Below are positions 58,056 to 64,000 of a stretch of DNA of 64,000 nucleotides, piece by piece. Location: assembly GCA_001999425.1 (NCBI GenBank), contig MLHP01000010.1, positions 1 to 64,000 on the forward strand, in the 5' to 3' direction. Origin of the DNA: Rodentibacter genomosp. 2 (GTDB lineage: Bacteria; Pseudomonadota; Gammaproteobacteria; Enterobacterales; Pasteurellaceae). Positions within the stretch are counted from its first letter, which is position 1. Every line of letters starts with the position of its first letter. The notes beneath the pieces were generated by a model. The model was given only the letters and a program-made list of their open reading frames with translations, had not been told where the DNA came from and did not search any database. A program made the position numbers and the translations under genes.

Positions 58056-59474
58056 TTAAGCTAGCTCACCAGCTTTCTCTTTGCGTTTATACACAATCGT
58101 TGTCAGTACAAATGGGATAACAATCGCTGCGAGCATTGCAATGCCGAATACACCCCAGAATTGATGTTGCACGGAGAGGATACCCGGTAAGCCTCCTACC
58201 CCAATACTGCTTGCTAACACGCCGGATAAACCGCAGATTAATCCTGCTACGGCCGCGCCAATCATTGCACATAACATTGGAAAGCGATATTGGAGGTTAA
58301 TCCCATACATGGCGGGTTCGGTTACGCCGAGATAAGCGGAAAGAGCGGCAGGAATTGCCACTTCACGAGATTGCGCACTTTTATTCACATAGATAATTCC
58401 GACAACCGCAGATGCCTGAGCGATATTGGACAACGCAATGATTGGCCATACCGGTGTTCCGCCAATACTTTGGATCATCTGCATATCAATCGCAAGTGAG
58501 GTTTGATGTACGCCCGTAACTACAAGCGGCGCATAGATAAACCCGAATAATGCTGCACCGATTGGGGCAAAATCTCCCGTCATGGCATATTTCACCACAA
58601 AGGCTACGCCATTACCGATTTCACGACCGATAGGTCCGATAATGCTATGAGCTAGGAACACGGCAAGGATAATGGAGACAACCGGTACAATGATAAGGTT
58701 TAAGAAATCAGGTACGATTTTTGTCATCAAACGCTCAATGTAAGAGAGCGTTAAACCCGCCATAATTGCCGGAATCACTTGTGCTTGGTAGCCGACTTTT
58801 TCAATACTAAACCAACCAAAATTCCAAGCTTCCGGCAATTGTGAACCAAGAGCATAAGAATTCATCCCCTGTGGGGAAACAAGGGTAATCCCAAGAACAA
58901 TACCTAAAATAGGCGAAGTACCCATTTTACGGGCAATAGACCAACAAATTCCCACTGGTAAGAAATGGAAAATGGCTTCACCAATCAACCATAAGAAACT
59001 GTGCATACTGTTCCAGAATGGGCTGATTTGTGTTAGCGTTTTGCCATCAAACATGGCTATATCGCCAATCACATTACGGAAACCGAGAATCAATCCCCCA
59101 CTAATTAATGCCGGTAGAAGTGGAATAAAAATATCCGCCATGTGTGAAATTAGACTTTCGTACCATTTTTGATTCTGACGTGCGGCTGCTTTTACCTGCT
59201 CTTTATCCACGCTTGCTAAACCTGTTTTATTCAACAAGATTTTGTAATAATCGCCCACTTCCTGACCGATCACTACTTGATATTGCCCGCCGGTCGAGAA
59301 ATTTGCTTTTACCATTGGCAAAGATTCAATCGCCTTGGCATCAACCTTAGTTTCATCATTTAATACGAAGCGTAAACGGGTAATGCAATGTGTCACCGTT
59401 GCAATATTTTCACGTCCGCCAATTGCTGCTATCAGCTTATCCACGTTTTGAGGATCAATTTTCTGTTTAGCCAT
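58056..59474 (-). CDS. treB: Trehalose PTS permease, EIIBC
   Basis: Imports and phosphorylates trehalose. It is 472 residues (E. coli TreB 473). The N-terminal EIIB domain has phosphorylated Cys30 in VTHCITRLRF; the EIIC domain with about ten membrane segments follows (from about 105). There is no EIIA domain, so the protein must use the glucose EIIA (Crr) elsewhere in the genome. Upstream lie a TreR-type operator and a CRP site. Confidence 0.95.
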   Translation of the reverse strand: MAKQKIDPQNVDKLIAAIGGRENIATVTHCITRLRFVLNDETKVDAKAIESLPMVKANFSTGGQYQVVIGQEVGDYYKILLNKTGLASVDKEQVKAAARQNQKWYESLISHMADIFIPLLPALISGGLILGFRNVIGDIAMFDGKTLTQISPFWNSMHSFLWLIGEAIFHFLPVGICWSIARKMGTSPILGIVLGITLVSPQGMNSYALGSQLPEAWNFGWFSIEKVGYQAQVIPAIMAGLTLSYIERLMTKIVPDFLNLIIVPVVSIILAVFLAHSIIGPIGREIGNGVAFVVKYAMTGDFAPIGAALFGFIYAPLVVTGVHQTSLAIDMQMIQSIGGTPVWPIIALSNIAQASAVVGIIYVNKSAQSREVAIPAALSAYLGVTEPAMYGINLQYRFPMLCAMIGAAVAGLICGLSGVLASSIGVGGLPGILSVQHQFWGVFGIAMLAAIVIPFVLTTIVYKRKEKAGELA

Positions 59475-59539
59475 AAAAAACCTTTTTAGTATAAAAATTA
59501 AACCGTCGAGAATTATACGCTTTAGCTTTATAAAGTAAA

Positions 59540-59553
59540 TGGGAACGTTCCCA
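59540..59553. promoter_or_regulatory. TreR operator candidate
   Basis: TGGGAACGTTCCCA is a perfect 14-bp palindrome with a central CG, as in LacI/GalR-family operators. It lies 66 bases before the treB start and downstream of the linked treR, so TreR is the probable ligand. Confidence 0.75.
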
Positions 59554-59577
59554 ATTCAAATGAAGTTATATTAGAAA

Positions 59578-59593
59578 TGTGATAAAGATCACG
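59578..59593. promoter_or_regulatory. CRP site of the treB promoter
   Basis: TGTGATAAAGATCACG matches TGTGA-N6-TCACA at 9 of 10 half-site positions, 24 bases upstream of the TreR-type operator. It fits catabolite control of a PTS operon. Confidence 0.7.
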
Positions 59594-59648
59594 AAATTGA
59601 AAGCATTAAGTGCGGTTATTGTTTGTGTTATTTTCAGCAATCGTATTT

Positions 59649-60590
59649 TTACTGCAAATGAAAGGAAACGAGTCGCTGTTCTACGGTTTTGTTTCCGTGA
59701 ATTTGTGTGAGTAGCAATTCCACCGCCCAACTGCCTGCTTGCTCATAACCAAAATCAAGGCTGATGAGATTGGGAACGAAATGTTCTAGAAGAGGATTTT
59801 GCCCAATATAAGCAAGGGGAAGAATTTGTTGGCGTTCCTGTAAATATTTTACGGCACCGATGGCAAGACTGGTGGTGGCGCATAGTACGGCGTCAAGCGG
59901 TTGGGTAAGTTTCGCACAATGATGATAGCCGGCTTCAATATCAAGCGCGGTTAGTGCAAAATTTGGCGTAAGCTGATGTCGTCGACAGAAATTTAAATAA
60001 CTTTGTGTACGTAATCGTCCCGTGGTTTCATCTTGGTCGTGTATGCCGAGGTAGCCAATGTGTCGGTATCCTTGGGCATAGAGTTTATCCATGAGGGCGT
60101 TAATCGCGTTTTGATCATCATAATGAACGCAAGAAATATCCTTAAAATAACGGGCAATCACGACGATATTTCCCTGCCATTGTTGCAATATTTCTTCGGA
60201 AAGGGGAGAGAATCCAAATACAATGACACTACCTACTTGGCGTTGTTTGAATAAATTGAGATGATGGGCAACTTGTTTTTCATCAAACTGACTTTCAACA
60301 ATGATCGGCGTAATTTTTTGGCGGTAAAGTGTGGTCAAAATTGCCCGTAATGTTTGGGATTCGCCGCTTGAATTGAGTTTTGAAACAATAATCCCGACGA
60401 CCGGTTCTTGTGCGCCACGCATAGCCCGAGCAGAGCGGTTTGGGCTGAAACCAACAGCGTCAATGATCTTTTGGACTTTCTGTCTTGTGGCTTCGCTGAC
60501 TTTCGGATCATGATTTAAGACTCGGGAAACCGTAGATTTCCCGACTTGGCAAAGTTTTGCAATATCCTTAATCGTGTAATTTTTTTCCAT
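59649..60590 (-). CDS. treR: Trehalose operon repressor
   Basis: LacI/GalR-family regulator of 313 residues (E. coli TreR 315). Helix-turn-helix and hinge: IKDIAKLCQVGKSTVSRVLNHDPKVSE (about 6-32), SPNRSARAMRG. The periplasmic-binding-protein-like effector domain follows, expected to sense trehalose-6-phosphate. It lies upstream of treB on the same strand, 174 bases away, and only 6 bases after rsmC, so it may be partly read from the rsmC promoter. Confidence 0.93.
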   Translation of the reverse strand: MEKNYTIKDIAKLCQVGKSTVSRVLNHDPKVSEATRQKVQKIIDAVGFSPNRSARAMRGAQEPVVGIIVSKLNSSGESQTLRAILTTLYRQKITPIIVESQFDEKQVAHHLNLFKQRQVGSVIVFGFSPLSEEILQQWQGNIVVIARYFKDISCVHYDDQNAINALMDKLYAQGYRHIGYLGIHDQDETTGRLRTQSYLNFCRRHQLTPNFALTALDIEAGYHHCAKLTQPLDAVLCATTSLAIGAVKYLQERQQILPLAYIGQNPLLEHFVPNLISLDFGYEQAGSWAVELLLTQIHGNKTVEQRLVSFHLQ

Positions 60591-60596
60591 CTTGGA

Positions 60597-61589
60597 TTAA
60601 TTTTTTACAGAGTAAACTTTAAATTTTGAAGTTTGTGCCAATACTTCAAACTGCCCAAAATGTTGTTGTAATAAATCGGGATAAGGCAGGAAAGCATTCG
60701 CCACAATGCGCAATTCCCCCCCTTGATTTAAATGCCATTTTGCTTGAGTAATCAGTGTTTTTACTGCCTGATAAGCCGTATCAATCCCATCGTGGAACGG
60801 AGGATTGGAAATGATGAGGTCAAATTTCCCTTCAACATCAGAGAAAACATCACTGGCAAAAACGTCGCCTTCCAACTGATTTTCCGAAAGCGTTTTGCGG
60901 GCTGATTCTAAAGCCATCGCATGAATATCGGTCATCGTAACATTTGATTTCGGATTAAGCTTTTTTACCATTGCGCCGATTACACCGGCTCCACAGCCGA
61001 GATCAAGCACCTTACCTTTAATAGATTGGTTGAGCGTAGAAAGTAAAAGTGCCGTCCCTACGTCTAGTTCATTTGCACTGAATACGCCCGGTAAACTATG
61101 AATTGTTAATCCATTGAGTTGAGGGTGTTGATAGGTTTTCCAAAAAGTATTGAGGGAAAAGTGCGGTCGTTTTTTCAGAGAAAAATGGTATAAACCGCAA
61201 CGGCGGGCGGAATCAATTTTAGCAATATCACCAAAGGGTGAGAGTATTTTTTCTGCAGAACGTACACCGCAGCGGTTTTCACCGATGATGAGCATTTCTT
61301 GTCCGTCTTGCGCATTGGCAAGGAGCTGCATCAGTTGGAATTGTACTTCTTGCTTGTTTTTTGTCCAATAATAAACAATGAGATCTGCCTCACCTTGAAA
61401 TTCAATGGAAAAAGTGACCGCACTTTGGCTGCGGGCGTAATCAAAATAGCCGCTCCAAACCTGAACGGATTGACAATACTGTGCCAATTTTTGTGGAAAT
61501 TGATCCTTAATGCCGCCGGCAAGTAGCACGGATTTATCGTGGAAAAAGGAAAGGTGGCGTTCTAAAACTTCAGTTTCAAGGGATATCAC
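60597..61589 (-). CDS. rsmC: 16S rRNA (guanine-1207-N2)-methyltransferase
   Basis: Methylates G1207 of 16S rRNA in the 30S subunit. It is 330 residues with the duplicated methyltransferase architecture of RsmC. The C-terminal domain carries VLDLGCGAGVIGAM (SAM binding) and LIISNPPFHDG (the NPPF motif of N-methyltransferases). Uptake signals lie at about 61157 (plus strand) and 61417. It precedes treR by 6 bases. Confidence 0.95.
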   Translation of the reverse strand: MISLETEVLERHLSFFHDKSVLLAGGIKDQFPQKLAQYCQSVQVWSGYFDYARSQSAVTFSIEFQGEADLIVYYWTKNKQEVQFQLMQLLANAQDGQEMLIIGENRCGVRSAEKILSPFGDIAKIDSARRCGLYHFSLKKRPHFSLNTFWKTYQHPQLNGLTIHSLPGVFSANELDVGTALLLSTLNQSIKGKVLDLGCGAGVIGAMVKKLNPKSNVTMTDIHAMALESARKTLSENQLEGDVFASDVFSDVEGKFDLIISNPPFHDGIDTAYQAVKTLITQAKWHLNQGGELRIVANAFLPYPDLLQQHFGQFEVLAQTSKFKVYSVKN

Positions 61590-61698
61590 GCTTTGAATCC
61601 TGTAGATTATTAGTTAAAATTGGGCACTATTCTAACAAAGATAACGCTAATAAAACATTTTTCATTAGTGTATAGCCAATTATTATAAGGAATTTTTT

Positions 61699-62277
61699 AT
61701 GAAAAAAATCGTACTCGCGACAACAATGGCTGCTTTATTATCCGGTTGTCAATTAATTGATCAGATACAGGGTAAATCCCAAGCCCCCTCTAAAGTTGAA
61801 GCGACACCAGAGCAGATTGAGATGTTCAAAAAATTAGATGAACAGTTTGAGCGTGTCAAAAAAACCGGTACTGAAATCGAATTTAATGGTGAAAAATATG
61901 TGAAACAAACGAGAGCGGTAAAAGGCGATGATCCCCGTTTTATTAGCTTAGCCGTGAGTATAGACCGTTCGAACCGTAAATCGGTAACCAGTGAAACGTT
62001 TTATCTAAAAGATCTCTCCCATATGTCGATGTTGACAACAAAATATTTGGATTCCAATAAAAAAGTATGTGATTTGCAAACGTTAAGTTATGCAAACGCT
62101 GCTTACTATGCATGTGATGGTAATAATTTTCAGCGTTTCATCGCCGTAGTGCATAAAGAAAAAAATATACTATCGTTTCGTAGTCTAAAAACTTATCAGG
62201 AAAAACCAACGGAAGCGGAAGAAAACGCTATTGTTAAGAGCTTAATGAGCTACCCGTTTGATGCAATTTCTCGTTAA
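61699..62277 (+). CDS. Small lipoprotein of unknown function
   Basis: Protein of 192 residues with signal peptide and lipobox ALLSGC (Cys17). The next residue is Gln, so outer-membrane sorting is expected. The mature part is a charged linker (EATPEQIEMFKKLDEQFERVKK) and then a compact mixed domain with two Cys (KVCDLQTLSYANAAYYAC). I do not recognise the family. It lies 6 bases before holD with ribosome site AAGGAA, so may be co-transcribed with holD-rimI. Confidence 0.75.
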   Translation: MKKIVLATTMAALLSGCQLIDQIQGKSQAPSKVEATPEQIEMFKKLDEQFERVKKTGTEIEFNGEKYVKQTRAVKGDDPRFISLAVSIDRSNRKSVTSETFYLKDLSHMSMLTTKYLDSNKKVCDLQTLSYANAAYYACDGNNFQRFIAVVHKEKNILSFRSLKTYQEKPTEAEENAIVKSLMSYPFDAISR

Positions 62278-62283
62278 TTAAAG

Positions 62284-62688
62284 ATGGAAAGACGCAATCT
62301 TCTCTTAAAAGAGATGGGGATCACTCAATGGAAACTTCACCGTCCTGAGATATTTCAAGGGGCGGTGGGCATTAAGGTGGCGGAGCATATTCGTTTTGTG
62401 GTGGTATCCGATGAAAATCTGAGTACATTTCCTTTATTTGAAGATATATTAAGAAGTCTTGAATTAAAACGAGAAGATTGTCTTTGCTTGAATTATGAGC
62501 AAATTCAACATCTTGAATTAAATCATTCCGTATGTTATTGGCTACTTGCCGAAAATACGGAGAAAATTGACCGCACTTTGCCTCATTGTTTGCACGCTGA
62601 ACGGATCTATCGCTCACCGAGCTATCAGGGTTTTCAATCTTCCCCCTCCGCTAAACGGGAACTTTGGCAACAAATTCAACAAGTTTAA
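62284..62688 (+). CDS. holD: DNA polymerase III psi subunit
   Basis: Links the clamp loader to SSB through the chi subunit. It is 134 residues (E. coli 137), with the conserved N-terminal LLKEMGITQWKLHRPEIFQG and C-terminal KRELWQQIQQ. It is weakly conserved overall, but its placement directly before rimI matches other gamma-proteobacteria. One uptake signal lies inside. Confidence 0.92.
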   Translation: MERRNLLLKEMGITQWKLHRPEIFQGAVGIKVAEHIRFVVVSDENLSTFPLFEDILRSLELKREDCLCLNYEQIQHLELNHSVCYWLLAENTEKIDRTLPHCLHAERIYRSPSYQGFQSSPSAKRELWQQIQQV

Positions 62689-62692
62689 TTAT

Positions 62693-63133
62693 ATGCCTCA
62701 AATTTTTACTATTGAAGAATGCGATTTTGAACGTTTATACGAGATTGAACAACAGGCGCATTTAGTACCTTGGTCTTTCGGAACGCTAAAAAATAATCAA
62801 GGCGAGCGATATTTGAATCTGAAATTGGTTAAAGATAATCGAATTATCGGATTTGTAATTTGCCAAACTGTGCTTGACGAAGCAACCTTGTTTAATATTG
62901 CGATTGAGCCTGCTATGCAAGAGAAAGGATTAGGCACATTTCTTTTGAAGGAATTAATGGAACGGCTTAAAGCGCAAGGCGTTCAAACCCTATGGCTTGA
63001 AGTGAGGGAATCGAATCCGGCTCGTTGGTTATATGAAAAGCAAGGGTTTAATGAGGTGGATATTCGTAAAAATTACTATCCGAATCCTGATGGGGGAAGG
63101 GAAAACGCTGTTGTGATGGCGTGTTATTTATAA
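62693..63133 (+). CDS. rimI: Ribosomal protein S18 alanine N-acetyltransferase
   Basis: GNAT enzyme of 146 residues (E. coli 148) that acetylates the N-terminal Ala of S18. The acetyl-CoA loop is IEPAMQEKGLGTFLLKELM, and EVRESNPARWLYEKQGFNEVDIRKNYYP is the RimI signature. It starts 5 bases after the holD stop. The start at 62693 is chosen over longer upstream in-frame codons that lie inside holD. Confidence 0.95.
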   Translation: MPQIFTIEECDFERLYEIEQQAHLVPWSFGTLKNNQGERYLNLKLVKDNRIIGFVICQTVLDEATLFNIAIEPAMQEKGLGTFLLKELMERLKAQGVQTLWLEVRESNPARWLYEKQGFNEVDIRKNYYPNPDGGRENAVVMACYL

Positions 63134-63138
63134 AAGTG

Positions 63139-63169
63139 CGGTCGTTATTGAGGAAATAACGACCGTTTT
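63139..63169 (+). terminator. Terminator after rimI
   Basis: CGGTCGTTATT (63139-63149) and AATAACGACCG (63155-63165) form an 11-bp stem followed by TTTT. The left arm begins with an uptake signal. Confidence 0.85.
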
Positions 63170-63170
63170 G

Positions 63171-64000
63171 TTAGGCATCTTGCGCCGGGAAAATAAACGG
63201 ATTTAACCCACTGCGGGCAAAGCCTTTTTCTTCCATTTCGACATCTAAGAAAATAGAGGCTAAATCATCGGCGACCGCTTCTACGTTCGGATCTTTTTCT
63301 TGGAACATCATTTTTAAATAGCTCTCACAACTGCCACAGGTTTCTGCACGAATTAAGGCGAGTTCTTCATTTAATGACCACATTTCCAATTTGTCGTGTC
63401 CATTACAATTAGTGCATTGGGCACGCACAAGATTCCATTCGCTTTCGCAAAGTGAACAGTGTAAGTAACGCAAGCCTTGTGAAGTGCCGATGTGAATCAT
63501 ACTTGCTACCGGCACTGAACCACAAACAGGACAATAATGGATATTTTCTGTATTTTCTAAACGGCTTGCATGTGGAATTTGTTGAGTGAGTTGTAGCCAG
63601 TAGAGGGAAAGCGCTGCCCAAAGGAATACGGCTTTGTCACTGCTTACAAGATTGAATTCTTCCGCCAATAATTGGCTTGCCATTTCTTCTAACTCTGCGC
63701 TGGAGGCTTTCTCTAAAGATTCAATGGTTGCCGCCATTTGTTCATTGGCTTTGGGTTTGATTTCGTGCAGGATTTCTATTAGGTATTCACGCCAAATGCC
63801 GTTGCGTTTTAAGGTTTTGGCATTCAGCGGTTCTATGCCGCTTGTGTTTTCAATCTCTTGCTTAGAAAGTGGATTTTTCTCAAGGGTTGCCAGTTGGCTT
63901 TCCACTACATCTGCGGCAAATAAAAGATAATCCGCCAACGGGTGATCTTGGGCTAAATCACGTAAGCGTTTGGCGCGGCGTTGATAAAGATTTTTCGGAT
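63171..64000 (-). CDS. fdhE: Formate dehydrogenase maturation protein, cut by window edge
   Basis: Needed for activity of respiratory formate dehydrogenases, binding iron through paired cysteines. The C-terminal zinc-ribbon-like Cys pairs [18 protein letters not shown] and CGSC are visible, as are [17 protein letters not shown] and NPFIFPAQ near the end. The reading frame stays open from the window's right edge (the 62 edge bases translate as [20 protein letters not shown], like E. coli FdhE), so about 30 N-terminal residues lie outside. The codon at 63938 is an internal Leu TTG, not a start. Confidence 0.95.
   Translation of the reverse strand, partial: PKNLYQRRAKRLRDLAQDHPLADYLLFAADVVESQLATLEKNPLSKQEIENTSGIEPLNAKTLKRNGIWREYLIEILHEIKPKANEQMAATIESLEKASSAELEEMASQLLAEEFNLVSSDKAVFLWAALSLYWLQLTQQIPHASRLENTENIHYCPVCGSVPVASMIHIGTSQGLRYLHCSLCESEWNLVRAQCTNCNGHDKLEMWSLNEELALIRAETCGSCESYLKMMFQEKDPNVEAVADDLASIFLDVEMEEKGFARSGLNPFIFPAQDA

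Overview
This is a chromosomal segment of a gamma-proteobacterium of the family Pasteurellaceae. The 9-bp core of the Hin-type DNA uptake signal sequence (AAGTGCGGT or its complement) recurs throughout, inside genes and as inverted pairs that form intergenic terminators. The housekeeping genes (frdABCD, epmA, sdaC-sdaA, argF-arcC, hemA, prfC, maeB, holD-rimI, fdhE) match Haemophilus/Aggregatibacter/Pasteurella/Rodentibacter-type proteins. I cannot name the species. The trehalose operon argues against H. influenzae.

Layout. 1-9.05 kb: fumarate reductase operon (minus), epmA, serine uptake and deamination (sdaC-sdaA), then a Slam outer-membrane protein (minus). 9.05-19 kb is an accessory surface-protein region. 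It holds a Slam-dependent type surface lipoprotein with a divergent XRE regulator, the citrulline/carbamoyl-phosphate genes argF-arcC behind a PurR box, a relic of a second Slam gene, a trimeric autotransporter adhesin destroyed by many frameshifts, a second XRE regulator and a cytoplasmic leucine-rich-repeat protein. 19.2-26.3 kb: the yiaKLMNO-lyxK operon for 2,3-diketo-L-gulonate uptake and use, divergent from its IclR-type regulator yiaJ across a near-perfect CRP site. 26.4-36.2 kb: eptA-like lipid A phosphoethanolamine transferase, ycaO, a yafS-like gene, gloB, hemA, a YigE-like protein, four tRNAs (Met, Leu, Gln, Gln) and prfC.

36.6-41.2 kb is the most unusual stretch. Six consecutive genes encode exported proteins: two small repeat proteins resembling fibre subunits, a small Cys-containing secreted protein, a CsgG/HfaB-like lipoprotein with extra peptidoglycan-binding-like and DUF4384-like domains, a Sel1-like protein, and a pentapeptide-repeat protein that starts with the same Asn/Gln-rich motif as the fibre-like subunits. 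I read this as a curli-like (type VIII-like) secretion and assembly locus without recognisable csgD, csgE or csgF.

41.3-64 kb: purC (perfect PurR box), argG (ARG box), ribA, a PAP2 phosphatase (pgpB-like), nagK, an AGCS amino-acid:cation symporter, bcr, rsuA, a DUF1919 gene, maeB, cmoB, rng, a PEBP/YbhB protein, the treR/treB/treC trehalose locus, rsmC, a small lipoprotein, holD, rimI, and fdhE cut by the right edge. This part is ordinary core genome.
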